DNA of 64,000 nt from contig LATX02000233.1 of assembly GCA_001466705.2 (NCBI GenBank), positions 310,001 to 374,000 of the forward strand, in the 5' to 3' direction. The translations under genes were made by a program, and so were the position numbers. The notes beneath the pieces were generated by a model that saw nothing but the letters and a program-made list of their open reading frames with translations, did no database searches and was not told the DNA's origin. Position 1 is the stretch's first letter. Each line of letters opens with the position of its first letter. Origin of the DNA: Moniliophthora roreri. Taxonomy: Eukaryota; Basidiomycota; Agaricomycetes; Agaricales; Marasmiaceae. Shown in pieces: positions 13,078 to 24,518 of this stretch.

Positions 13078-15380
13078 CTATGTTGTCCATTTCCATTGTT
13101 CTACGACGCGTTGTATTCTCTCTCTCTCCAAACCATCAGCTGTTTTTCGTACTTTCAGCATCACCCTTTCTTCAGTGTTCACCTCAACCTCTTCATCCGC
13201 GTCTCCTTCCTCCCACTCCTGCCACTCCGACCACTTTTTAATCCAATCCTGTCCCTCTTTCTCTGGTTTCACAACATGTAGTTTGCGACTCTGTGGATCA
13301 GAAGACTTTTCGAGGATATTGTCCCATGTCTTTGGCTTGAAGTTTTTGAACCTCAGAGTCAGAGGCGGCGTCTCTGATGCACTATCCGACCTTGCCCGCT
13401 TTCGTTTGCCGTTACGTGCTACTCCTATGCTGTTCCCATTCCCATTACGATCTCGAGAATTGCTCTCGTCGTCGCTCGTAGACCCCAAAGCATGTTGTAC
13501 TCTCCACCTGAGCTCTCTCGCAACGGCAGGGGCATCTTTCACTCTGTCGTATGGAACTTGCTCTTTGACTTCCTTCTTGTGTTGCTCAGAGCCACGTTCC
13601 AGGATACGTGCTTCAGAGACAAGGAAATCGGCCAAAGCTGCCATGGATTCCAAGACTCGAGTGGGGAATGCTGCACCGCCCTTGAGATCTTTCAGAATCT
13701 TGTCACCGACATACCAGCAAAGTCTGTTAGAAGAGAACGTTAGAAAAAGGTACATATTATGGTGTCACCATAGGTACGTACTTCGAGAATAACGGGAAAC
13801 GGAATTTCTTTGGTACATGGGTTTTGATTTCGATATCCCGCACTCTCAATTCTATCCACGAGCAGTATGAGCTACATTTTCTTTACAAAGAATCGTAGTT
13901 AAATGGACTTACGAGTGGCCACGTTGTACGAATGCAGGAAGTTGCCACCGAAAACGAGTGTGTCGACAGGCGTATACTGATAAATGTGATGAGCATCATG
14001 AACCATCGTTGAAACGGCATGGACTAACGACGGCATGAATCCAACCCGTTGGAATAATCATCGTGTTGCCTGTGATTAGAGTGACCTTGATCACCTCGTC
14101 TACCAAATCGCCTAGCCATGTCTGGTTTTGCATGTCACTCCCCGACCAACGCTCATACGCTGCCAAGTTGGCAGGTGTAGGCCTTATGAAGTAGAACACC
14201 TGTGTGAAAGTCAAGATTCGAGATGAAAGACTGAAAAGTGATGAATACCTTTGATCCGTCCATTATATGATAGTAGACTGACGATCCTGCAAAGTCGATG
14301 TGCCAGTCCTGGTTGATCCGTTATCAAACGAGATTTGGAGAGAGTGTGCTATAGACATACCGTCCACGCTCCCTGTACGCCCATCAAGCAATAAAGTTGG
14401 ACCTTAGGGTACGTATGTCCCTTGCCTTTCTTCGTGCTAGGCCAATAGTTCTCCACCCAATCCAACTCGCGTACTAGGCGTGGAGGAAGAATCCTATCAG
14501 CAAGTAAGGTCCCCGATATCTCCAATGATATCACATTCAATATCTTCTCCCGTTTGTCCGGCTCAGTGTTTAAGTACTCGACCCATCGTTTGAGTGTCCA
14601 GCCCGGCGCAGTGGACTGGGATGCGACGTCTGAAGGGGGCAGGAAACAAAAAAATTACAAACCGACGGTTAGGGGAGACTAGGGCATACATACCTATCAC
14701 TTCAAGTGGAGTGTTCTCTCCGACCAACAACGCAACGTCCTCGATCCCAAACGGCACCTCTGGCATATTCATTCCCAAACCCTCGGATTCTTCAATGACA
14801 AATGGTTCGGTCAACGCCTGTTCGTCAGTTTCCACCCATTCCAAGCCAACGTCGCTACCGCTCATCCGTTTGAAATGATCTTCATGTATCGGCTTTCCTT
14901 CCATCATTCGCAGCCAGCGCCGGGGATCAGAAGGAACCCCTGACTCCAGATTAGCATAATCCCTGGTCATTCGCTTTCGTTCAGATTTTCGTGCGGGACC
15001 TTTGAAAGTAACTTGTTTCCGGGGGTCTTTCTCTCGGCATGATTTACAGAACCTAGCATGTATCAAGGCAAAGTGAGATTTTGGTGAACGCGTTGCTCAA
15101 CAACGACAACGCACCACTTATCGACGGTGCTAAGCTCTTCTTCGTGTCCTGTACATCTCCAGTGGTACCAAACTTTACATGCACCACACATGGCCCATTC
15201 CTCTGTCTCTCGTTGTTCAGAGGTACCGGTTACTGCGTCTTTCGGGCATGCAGGACATGTTTCGGGTTCTTCTTCAGCGGTCTTGGATGTCCCCGCGCTC
15301 TCATCAGGGTTCGAAGGGGAAGCAGAGCGTGCAGAACTCCCATTTGCATTCGTCCGACCGGAGCGTCGTCGACCAGCCAT
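13078..15380 (-). CDS. PHD finger + JmjC histone demethylase (JHD1/KDM2 type)
   Basis: Start ATG at 15380 (MAGRRRSGRTNANG), stop at 13078; at least eight exons. N-terminal PHD finger: CPACPKDAV, MCGACKVWYHWRCTGHEEEL and, across the first intron (joined WFCKSC), the last zinc ligands. A linker follows (RMTRDYANLESGVPSDPRRW). The JmjC domain contains WVENYWPSTKKGKG, VQGAWTDWHIDFAGSSVYYH with the iron-binding His-x-Asp pair, GSKVFYFIRPT, and the distal His in NTMIIPTGWIHAV, then YTPVDTLVFGGNFLHSYNV. The C-terminal exon (13078-13720) is charged and Ser-rich. PHD then JmjC with this motif set is the fungal Jhd1 arrangement, a nuclear Fe(II)/2-oxoglutarate enzyme removing H3K36 methyl marks. All three iron ligands are present, so it should be active. 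Confidence 0.9.
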
Positions 15381-15679
15381 GGTCGCAATGAGATTGAGTG
15401 AAGGCGGATTTCAGCACGTGAGTCTTCTCAACATAATTTTTTGGCGGTGACTTCAAGACAGCTGCTGTGCCGACGCAACTGAATTTCAGGCATTGTATCC
15501 ATCATATTCGCCCTGCATTCACCTACTTAATAAAGTGCAAACACTTAAAAAGGAACGGCTCGTCCACAACTCATCTGTTTGAATGCGTAACTAATTCTAC
15601 AAGTCGAGGTATATGATTTGCCAGCGAAGGAATGGGCTCCGGCGTCAAATCAAGAAGAGGATTTGCGTGACTTGAAGAC

Positions 15680-17571
15680 TTATCCATGATTTTGCATTTC
15701 TCCTGCAACCCACTTCCAAACTCTTACACCTCCTTTTCTCTCATCAATATCACCCTCCCAAGATCTCCCTTTCCGCCACACTTCCTTGTACCCTTTCTCT
15801 TCCAGCAACTCCCTTACTCCCTCCTTCTCTAACAGCGCTCCAAAAAAGACAAGATGCAACGGCCACTCGTAGCTCCAAACTGAGTTGGAGAGATGCCGGG
15901 ACGTGCCAGAGGGAAACACCGGATCAACCTGCTCAGGAAACCTTTCCTTGAGGTATTGTAATGGTTCTGCAAAGAAAACAGTAGTTTGATCCTTATATGT
16001 TGAGAGATTTTGGTTTCTAAATTACATGAATGAGTACCAAAAGAACGCAATCAGGCAGGAAACTCACCTCAACGGCGGCTCACATGTCAAAGTCCACATC
16101 CTCAATGGTTCAGCCAGCTGCGGCCGATGTAGATAAGCATGGCCCGGCGTCGAATGGCATGGCATCAAGAATCCGATGCTTCCTGCCATGTCTTGCGGTG
16201 GTAAGCTCCGAATGTAGGACATGACACTAATGGGCGCACTACAATAGAACAAAGCGATATATACCGACACGGGTATATTTAGTGAATGGAAAAAGAGGAT
16301 ACGTTTCTGAACAATCGTGTTGTTCTTGTTGTGTGCACTGGTTCTGGATGAGAACGTGTCAACGAGGGATTTTGCCGCAAAGAGGTGCAATACTGGTAGA
16401 ACAGGATGTATGAATCGCCATTCTTTGTGTCCTGCGAGAGAATAAACGCCTATCGTCCACAGCACAAGTCCCCTTAGAGTCGTGAGGGGTGTATTTTGGG
16501 CCGCCCACAGTCCATGGAGAGCGAAAGGAAGAGATGTCGTGCACAGGATAGGTAACGCTTGGGCGAGATAGTAGTGCCAAGGATTGGAGCCATAAAATAA
16601 CGAAACCCCTGATAAATTTGTTCGGAGGAAATTGAGAGGCGTGAAGACAGGTCGACCATAATATAACCAGTCCAAAATGAACATGATTCCTAGAGTCGTT
16701 GAACTGGTTTCCGAGATCAGTGACAGCAATTGAGAACAAAATTGGAAGACGTGCCCAGTCAAAGCGGCGTTGATCAGCACCCCAAAAAGCGCGTCTTTCC
16801 TGTCTCGAAGTCTCCATAGCAAGGTAGGAATTAAGTACATCCATATAACTGCATTTGTCGGGCGAATGGCACATGCGAGGGAAGCAAAGAATAGCATACT
16901 CCGTACCCTAAAAAGCAAAGACTGAGCCGATGGTCCGACGGGTTCTTGAAATGACCAACCTAATACGCAATGTGGATGCATCAAGCGGCGTTGTAGAATG
17001 CCATGGGTACATAGACAATGCGATGGTGGTCAAAGAGGTTTCCAACGAGTTGGACAGTGAACGCGAAAGGGATAGTGCATGGAAGAAGGAGGTTATGGAG
17101 AGGAAGAACTAGGGAGTAGAATATGGTAGGTTTAGAATTATGAAGGTAGAATAATTACACACTGCAGTCGACACGTATCTCTCTCCAATTGTTTTCCTTG
17201 TCAACTCGCAGAGCGCGATATCCGTGAAGGCCGCAAGGGTACCATGAATAAATCGGGGGCCTAAAATCTGAACATCCGGGTCATTTCTCCTTGTCTGACA
17301 CCAGAACTGACTGACCTACCACAAGTGTGTCCCAACTATCCAACCCTGTCACCTTCAAAAACCAATACATGGGCACGTTCACCGCAGGATATAAAAGACT
17401 CCGAATTGGTTGTTCGGTAGCCCACTCCCAAGTCAAATGCCCGTAACCGAAAATAATGGAATGTGCGGGCTCCAAAGCTTGGAAGTATTCATCGGGTTGA
17501 AAGAATGTGCGAGTGCACAGCGCAATTAGAATGCGAACGAGAAATGTGATGGTGGTGGTTTTGGAGAACAT
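15680..17571 (-). CDS. GPI10: GPI mannosyltransferase 3 (PIG-B / GPI10)
   Basis: Multi-exon gene on the minus strand, stop at 15680. The first exon reads MFSKTTTITFLVRILIALC, RTFFQPDEYFQALEPAHSII and YGHLTWEWATEQPIRSLLYP, the luminal active-site loop of Alg9-like mannosyltransferases. Later exons give many membrane helices, SGVSLFYGSNPWHYYLAQAL, GHKEWRFIHPVLPVLHL and SIGFLMPCHSTPGHAYLHRP, the last being a PIG-B signature, with a soluble C-terminal piece (SYEWPLHLVFFGALLEKEG). The enzyme adds the third mannose of the GPI anchor in the ER. ATG 17571 is preferred; an in-frame ATG at 17634 would add 21 residues (REYDALLERLFK...) that read as a decayed methyltransferase fragment in the same frame, so they are probably not part of the original protein. 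Internal exon borders are approximate. Confidence 0.88.
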
Positions 17572-17579
17572 GCATCGTT

Positions 17580-17880
17580 TATTTACTAAGCACATCTTGA
17601 AAAGCCTCTCAAGCAATGCATCATACTCCCTCATCTTTCACAAGCCCAAAACCATAAAATCACATCTTTCAACGCAGCCAATGCTCTTCTCCTCAAGTCC
17701 TCTACCTCCTTTCCCTTCGGACGAGGTTTGACCTCAACCGTGTTATCAACAAAGCCCGCATTCTCCTTGGAAATTCCCTTCAACGGATCGTCAAGCCAGC
17801 CTTCTCACCCATATGTCTGAAATCTGAACCAAATGCTTCCAGCTGACTCAAGAAGGGGCGAATTCATACCCGTTCCTCTA
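17580..17880 (-). pseudogene. Decayed fragment of the neighbouring methyltransferase gene
   Basis: This stretch aligns by eye with the 3' part of the intact methyltransferase gene at 18.1-18.4 kb, in the same orientation. Shared runs include (plus strand) catctttcacaagcccaaaa, cctcctttcccttcggacga and aaagcccgcattctcc, interrupted by small insertions and deletions. The SAM-binding half is absent and no long frame remains, so it is a dead tandem copy. Its left end runs directly into the 5' end of GPI10: the fossil frame (REYDALLERLFK, compare EEYDTLVERYFR in the intact gene) is in frame with GPI10. Confidence 0.8.
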
Positions 17881-18055
17881 TAAGCTCTGAACATGGCGAT
17901 AGGGACTTACTGCCATTGGCACTCCAGATTCTTGCTTCTGAATAAAGTACACAGCTTGGATGTGCAAGTCAGTTTCGCTCTGGGTGGTATTCTGTCAAGG
18001 CTACAGCAGTGTACAGAGTTACATCGATTAGAAAACCTCGACAGCACCTCGCGCT

Positions 18056-18996
18056 TCAGGCAATAACAGGCTTCCTGGCACAAACCAAACACATCTCCAT
18101 ACCCAGCGGCAAACCCGACTCCTCCGCCTCTCTGAAATACCTCTCAACCAATGTATCATACTCTTCCCCATCTTTCACAAGTCCAAAACCCTCATTCAAG
18201 ATAATCATATCTTTTATCGCAACCAACGTCCTCCTACTAATATCCATTACCTCCTTTCCCTTCGGAGAAGGCTTCACCTCAACTTTGATATCCACAAAGC
18301 CCGCATTCTCCAGCATCTTGGGAACTTCTTTCAATCTATCGTCAAGTAAACCAGCCTTCTCTTGCATACGCATGACAGTCTGTAATATGATGCTCCCAGC
18401 TGACCCAGGAGGGGCCTGGGGATATGAAACCACGCCTACTCCTTCCATAAGTTGAACATGGCCGCCTGGTTTTGTTACACGATACAGCTCGGAGATCGCG
18501 ATAGGCCAGTCAGTAGTCTTGAGTGCGGCGGCTAGGAGAGACTGGTTGACCAAGTCGAACTTATTGCTCCAGTCTGTGGGAAGAGAGGTTATGGAGGCTA
18601 CGGTGTAGTGCACATTGGGTGGGATGTCGGAGGGCCAGAGAGTCGGGGCGAGGTCAATGGCATACAAAGAAACAGTTAGAGGAAGTTCCTTGGCTAGCGA
18701 GAGAATCCAGACTCCTAGATTCGTTCAGTAAGAATGGTGTGCACAGAAGAGGATATCTCATCACCTGTCCCTGTCCCTGCGTCTAACACAGCACCATCAG
18801 ACGGAATGTTTACCGTTGGGTCAATAATTAGACCACGACCGTGATGGTTCTTGTAGAGCCAAAATTGTTTGTTCAACCTTGGGGATATTCCATGTCTTGA
18901 ACAATAGACTAAAAAGTCAAGATGAACGCACCTTTCACGTTCGGCGTCTCCCCGATCCAGGAAGATGTAGTTGGACTTGAGGCTCTTACTGGCCAT
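18056..18996 (-). CDS. SAM-dependent methyltransferase, class I
   Basis: Three exons with ATG at 18996 (MASKSLKSNYIFLDRGDAER) and stop at 18056; introns lie near 18.88-18.93 kb and 18.67-18.76 kb. The fold is a standard Rossmann methyltransferase: NKQFWLYKNHHG, the SAM-binding glycine motif I VLDAGTGTGVWILSLAKELP spread over the second intron, the acidic motif in YAIDLAP, FDLVNQSLLAAALKTTDW, ELYRVTKPGGHVQLMEG as motif III, and a C-terminal MCLVCARKP. About 280 residues, the usual length. Substrate is unknown; relatives are numerous in mushrooms and related to LaeA-like and secondary-metabolite methyltransferases. Three non-functional relatives lie within 16 kb (17.6, 21.6 and 34.0 kb), showing repeated local copying. 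This is the only copy with a full open frame. Confidence 0.85.
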
Positions 18997-19190
18997 AGCT
19001 AAGATGAGATGAAGGCAGCCTTCAAGTGTGATATATAGGAATGCCGCAGCCCGCTCATGCAGACGCAAGGACAAATTGACAAATTGCTTATAGGGGAAGA
19101 CAGACTATCGATTTCCAATGGTGGGTACATCGCCGATCTGATGTATAGTGGCGGTCACAGTGAGATTCGAGGCGTCGTTTCAAACATCAT

Positions 19191-19674
19191 AGGACCCCCG
19201 GCTATACCCCGAGATGTCTGAGGAGGACCCGGAAGAAATTTTGAAATCTATGAGGTGAATTCGGATGAAAATTTGAGGTTTTTGCGGGACGTTTGAGGCG
19301 GAAATCCGGATGAAAAGTTAGCCAGGCTGACCTTGTTTCGTACCGCGTCTCAGCAGCTAGTTTGAGCCTGGTAAGCACTGCCATGGGTTAGGAAGGCAAA
19401 AAACATATCCTAATCTTCAGTACAATACATACATGTAATACCGAATTTTTTGATTTTCTGCACTAACTAACTGCCCTGTGGCCTCTAAAGCTATGCTAAG
19501 CCAGTGGTAGCTGGCGCCAGTTGAAGGTTGGTGCTTTGTTCGCGCTGCGCGCGAAGAAAATTAGGCTTTTTAGGGGTCTGAGGTAGAAGATCGGGCGTCT
19601 GCGAGGTATGGGTCAAATCCGGATGAAAAATGGGGGTCCGGGCTCAGACCTCTCAGCGTATAGCCGGGGGTCCT
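19191..19674. mobile_element. Miniature inverted-repeat element (hAT-like), 484 bp
   Basis: The element starts aggacccccggctata and ends tatagccgggggtcct, a perfect 16-bp terminal inverted repeat that continues imperfectly for about 15 more bases. It is flanked on both sides by the identical 8-bp sequence aacatcat (19183-19190 and 19675-19682), a target-site duplication of the length typical for hAT transposons. Inside, the motif cggatgaaaa recurs at about 19263, 19310 and 19621. There is no open frame, so it is non-autonomous. One base of the repeat could instead be shared with the flank, which would make the repeat 17 bp and the duplication shorter. Confidence 0.85.
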
Positions 19675-19934
19675 AACATCATCTGATCTTATGGAACGAG
19701 CAAAACCCGTCGATTCAGAGAAACACGTTCCAAACGGTGCGAACCTTCAGAGTCATTTGCAAATCCGTTCCGCTTCAAAACTCGACTCAAATTTTTGTGA
19801 TTGTGAATTGCCGGTTTGAATGACTGTGGCCGCTACTAGTACACCTATTCAATAAATCTGACTGTTTGGAGCCTAAACCGCAAGAGAACGACAAAAGTCG
19901 ACTCTGTATGGGAGTTCTGATTCTCTGAAAACCG

Positions 19935-21244
19935 TAGGGCTGGAAAACGTACCGTATAACGGGTATGGCCGTACAGTTTGACGGGTGTAGGCAGGTAAAC
20001 GGGCGTACACATACGGCCCGTATAGTTCATTATTGAGAAGGCCGACGGTTACGGTACGGGCCGTAATACGGCCGTACTACGGGATACGGACAGAGGAAGT
20101 GAAGTGCAGTCACAGTTTTAGAGAGTACAACATATGGAGAATGTAGACCAAACCTTTCAGGAAGACCTTGCTTGTTACAGATTTTTCTTCTCTTCGCTGC
20201 AGACTTTCTTCCACAGACTTTTTTATTTATTAGACATGTATACATCTCACCCCATGCTTCTCATTGACATCTGGACTAATACACCTTTCCAGTTCCCCTT
20301 TCCATCTATCTAATCTATTTCCTCTTATCTATTACATCATAGTGACTTCATCTCATTCTTTTGACTTCTCTAAGATTCTTTCGCTTAGTAAACCTTTAGT
20401 TCCATAGCATTCCAAGACATTCTCCCTAGTACAAATGAGTAGATACAAGGGATGTATAAAGGTAGTTAGAATACAGTCATAGCTCTCCAGCTTGACCTGG
20501 TTAAATCCATCTCTTATCTTGCAAGCCAACAACTGAACTCACGATGATTAGCAGAAGGTTCTACCTACTGTTAGGTTGTCAAAACTCAAACTTGAACCTT
20601 GTATTCGACATCACTTTGCTTAGTGGTGTTGAAGTAGTTGTCATTGCTGGCAAATGGTGACAAAACCGCAACAGGAGAGCACTAGGGGAGTATAATTTGG
20701 AGTCCAAGCAGGTCAGGACTTCAAACATGAACTAAATTCCAATTTGACATGCTCTCTGAGCATATCAGGCAGGCCTGTCCTTATTCCTGTTGTCATTCAA
20801 GCTTGGTTCAAGCTGCAAGTCTCTGCATCCTTGTAGTCATGAGTGAGTGATTGCAAATTTAGTCATTAAAGTGTAGCTAATTTCAAATCAGCACAATTAT
20901 CTGAGTCATTTTTAGAACATACCTTTGTGTATTGGTCCAATAAGGCTGAATATCCCCACTGACAAGGAAGAGTCACATGGCACTGGAGTTGCTCAAGAGT
21001 CAGCCCGACTACGACTGATCACTTTAAAGTCTGCTATTTTTCAAGTGCCTTCAGCAACAAGCCAAGAGCTCTCAATTTGTGAACGACATTCGTATTACGC
21101 CCGTATACGGCCGTCTACGGTACGGGTTGTTACGGGGTCAGCCGTCCCGTACCCGTACCGTATATCTGAAGGGACGACAACTTGATACGGATACGGGACG
21201 GGACCCGTCAACCGTACTATATACGGCCACGGTTTCCAGCCCTA
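19935..21244. mobile_element. Non-autonomous terminal-inverted-repeat element, about 1.3 kb
   Basis: Left end tagggctggaaaacgta is mirrored by the right end acggtttccagccctа-type sequence ending at 21244 (13 bp match, then one mismatch). Both ends carry dense subterminal repeats of tacgg/ccgta units, including near-palindromes such as tacggccgta near 20069 and 21104, while the 850-bp core is AT-rich and has no transposase frame. The TAGGG-type end fits hAT elements. No clean target duplication was found: the 8 bp on each side match at only four positions, so the ends may have decayed or be misplaced by a few bases. Confidence 0.65.
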
Positions 21245-21627
21245 GAACGAAGACGGACGTCAGAGCATCGATTTTCTGGGAAACGGGATCCGTGCAAGTT
21301 TATATTCTGGCATGGTCTAGTCGAGGACGGTGGTGGTGTTACTGAGAGTCTGAGATCGATGGCATCAGCGCCCTTTTCCCTCAACTCTCATATTGTACAA
21401 TTTTTGATGTTTCTCGTATAGTCATCTTGCTGGAGAATGTCTCGACGAGTCAACAACGGCTGACTTTCTCTGGAAGTATGATTTGGATTTGGTCGGCAGG
21501 GATGGTAGTTCTACCGACGTGATCCTTGCGAAATGGGCGAAATAGAAACCACCTGAGTCCGCATTCCAAAATTCAATGATTCGAAAATGCCTTTGGAGCC
21601 CCGATCTCTATCGTTTGGTATACAACC

Positions 21628-22440
21628 ATGACTGACGAATCTGATATTCGGTCAGATTACTCGTTCTCAATCGTGGGGACGCTGAACGCGATAGGTAAGG
21701 CCCATTTGTCGTATCTCGCACATCGTCTGACTGTCTGTCACCAGGCTAAATCAGCAATTTTGGTTCTACAAGAATTATCACGGACGTAAGGTCATCCTCG
21801 ACGCAACGATCAACATTCCATCAGACGACACTGTACTCGATGCTGCTACGGGAACAGGTAAGTATTTTGAAGTGTTGTTCAGATTTTTCGCTTACCAACT
21901 TCAACTATCATCCAGTTGCATGGTCCTCTCCCTCGCCGAGGAACTTTCCCCGACTGTCATCGCGTCACCCTCCATGCCGTCAACCCCGTACCAACTCTCT
22001 GGCCTTCCTCAGAAATACCGCCCAACGTCCATTACACTGGAATGAGAATTGAATCTAGTCAATCAATCCCTCCTCTCAATTGCACTCATCTCCGGGCTGT
22101 ATCTCGTCGCTAAACAGGAAGGGTACATCCAATCGCTCGAAGTAAAGGGTGTTCTTCCGTACTCACAGTCACCAGATGGTGCGGCTGGTCGCTGTTTCTG
22201 GGAGTTGTGGAAGAGGATACAGAAGGAGGTGGGGTATTTGAGTGCGTATGCTTCTGTACCTGAGATGCTCAAGGGAGTGGTTTGTTGATGTAGAGGATGA
22301 GGTTAAGCAGGCGCCGAGATTTGATGCAGGGGAGAAAGGGAAGCAAATATGCGAAGAAAGGGTTCGTTGGCGTTAAAAGATGCGATTCTTCTGGATGTCA
22401 GGTATGGTATTGTGAAGCCCGACGAAGAGAAGTATAGTGC
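21628..22440 (+). pseudogene. Methyltransferase pseudogene, copy 2
   Basis: Clear relative of the methyltransferase gene at 18.1-19.0 kb, in opposite orientation. ATG at 21628; near 21660 a base appears lost relative to the 34-kb copy, shifting the frame before the first intron (ctcaatcgtggggacgctga). The next exon still reads RLNQQFWFYKNYHGRK, VILDATINIPSDDTVLDAAT and GTG (21743-21860), so the SAM-binding motif remains. Later parts keep recognisable pieces (SEIPPNVHYT, LVNQSLL, GYIQSLEVKGVLPYSQSPDG) broken by frame changes and a lost segment. A tail matching the C terminus continues to about 22440. Several independent lesions make this a pseudogene. Confidence 0.8.
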
Positions 22441-22886
22441 GCCGACTTCCCGCTGCCACTGAGTGAGGAGTGACCACTAAACGCAGGATTGGCAGGACTT
22501 TCTCCTATCGGTGACACGTTGAGAGTATCTGATGATACAAGTTCGAGTATGGTGACTTTGATCCACACTCGATGTAAATATGAAGAATGGTATCCGGGGT
22601 TGCTCATCATGAGTATCAATGTACCTGATTACCGTGACGGGGAAATGAACTGTCTGCTCTCCTGATGAGCTGACAGAGGCGTCGTCGCTGGACCTTCGTG
22701 GCACAAGGCGTGGCGGTGCTTTTTTCGAAGCGCGATGAACTGGCCATTAAAACACCACAAAATTGTGCCAAAGTTGTCCAAGGCATTACGGATCCGAGGT
22801 TCTGGACAACTGCATGTAGGGGATATCCGATACGTTACAAGTTACAAGAAATTCCAACTTGTCATCCTAGCACGTACTTCGTTACA

Positions 22887-24060
22887 TCATGATTGAAATA
22901 GAGGTCCACTCGGAAGGTCCGGAAGAGCTGCAATGAAAATGAGTAAATGTGTAACAATGTCAGATAGCGACGGCGCTCACTATTTGCCATCTCGGGCATA
23001 AGCAAAACTGCATTCGCGCGTTCAAGACCCGAGCTCCCTCCACTCGCAACAACAGTCTGCTGAAGGGCGTCAACCTCGCTTCGCGTCAAGCCGTTGACCC
23101 AAATTTCCTCGGATGCGGATGCTGGTTCATAAACACGTCTAGTATCATCGTCTGTGTCCGAATCAGGAGCATCAAGGGAGTCATCAGATGAGTCATCGAA
23201 GGATGAGGTTTGGAACGAGTCTGATAAAGCAGTAGCTTGGAGATTATGGGATGCTCTTGGTTCATGTGGCGACGGACTGGCGACAGCACGGCGAAAAGAC
23301 GATTCAGTTCAGTGACGGTGTCCGAGGATGCTCCACTATCCGATGCATGACTATCACAACTTATTGACTGCGGATCCTCATCTCCATCCCCCATGTCAGC
23401 ATCTGTGGGAATACGTGCTCCATACCCCTCAGACAGAAAGAAGAATAAAAGCTCGAGTGCGTTCAATATGAGCGCGAAAAGGAGAGAGTTTCTGGTGACT
23501 AGAGCGTTGGTTGTGAATGGGGATGGCAGTGAGGAGAATGTTTCCTGGCGAAGATATTAAGTATGAACGATGTCCTTGTCTGCAAGACCGGTACTATCAC
23601 CAAACCTTTGCTGGCTCTCGTTTGTGGCAATCACGGGGAAGGAAGAGCTCTGGGCGGATAACGACTAGCTGGACTTCGTTGATTTCGAACGGTTGTTTGC
23701 TGATCTGATGGCAGTGGTGAGTGGCGGATACAAGAACACCATTTACTCACATCGAGCTCCCTTTGGCGAATGGATTTGGTTTAACCTTCTCTTCCCATTG
23801 CTCATTGAGCTTGCGCAGGTTCAAAGTTTATTAAGAGCAAAAAAACTCGTGGTCGGAAGTATACAGTAGAGACCGTACACGTCTAGCTTGTCGTGTAGGT
23901 TATTTTTACTGGAAGATTTCATGTAATGTAAGCGAAAAAGAGGCAAACACGTACGGAGGACACAATTTACAAGATTATCCAGAGCAAACGGCTGTGTGCC
24001 TGCGAAACCTTGACGTATGAGCGTTTCCTCCTGCGCGAAGAGATCAGCTTGATCAAACTA
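22887..24060 (-). CDS. Unrecognised multi-exon gene, 5' end uncertain
   Basis: A chain of minus-strand exons with good splice sites: FDQADLFAQEETLIRQGFAG with TQPFALDNLVNCVL (about 23950-24060), LNEQWEEKVKPNPFAKGSSM (about 23750-23810), KQPFEINEVQLVVIRPELFL with PRDCHKREPAK (about 23605-23705), then ETFSSLPSPFTTNALVTRNS, LLFALILNALELLFFFLSEG, an acidic Ser/Asp-rich segment, GLTRSEVDALQQTVVASGG, ERANAVLLMPEMAN and the end LPDLPSGPLFQS with stop at 22887. The pieces look strongly coding and conserved, but I do not recognise the family; helical repeat proteins are a possibility. Either more exons lie at 24.1-24.45 kb (a frame starting MSKYVTVGEDDIYKALQ at 24422 is a candidate first exon) or the gene has lost its 5' half. 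Confidence 0.5.
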
Positions 24061-24518
24061 GAGAAATACTTGTGTGAATACCAGCCTTGAGCCGTTTTTT
24101 ATTCGCGTCGTCGGCTTTACAACAAAGGGTACTGGCTAAATGGGCTAGTTTGGAGTGGGTTGTAACCGCTCCAGTAACAAACAATCGCTGGTCCGTCCTG
24201 AGTCCTTCGGCACGTAGCGCAGCGCAGCTTGAGATTTATATTCAGAGGTGCGAGAGCCACTACTGATCGCGGATGTGACCGTCGCTGCCGGTGGGAAAAA
24301 GGGCGTTTTTGGGGGCTTTTGAGGGATAGTAGCAAGCTGCAAGCCAGGTTCGATTCTTGTATTGGGACATTTTGAAGTGCTTTGTAGATGTCGTCTTCTC
24401 CGACCGTAACGTACTTGGACATTTTGGAATGAGGAAGGTGGTGGGAGCTGGTTCGCAGTGACAGGCGTCTCAGTATTCTCACGTGAACAATAATACCATT
24501 TCGTTGCCTCTGCCCTCG

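Noticed and set aside
13034..13792. Plus-strand frame of about 250 codons over the last exon of the demethylase gene
   Set aside because: It is the antisense of a charged, Ser-rich coding exon that has clear splice sites and fits the demethylase C terminus.
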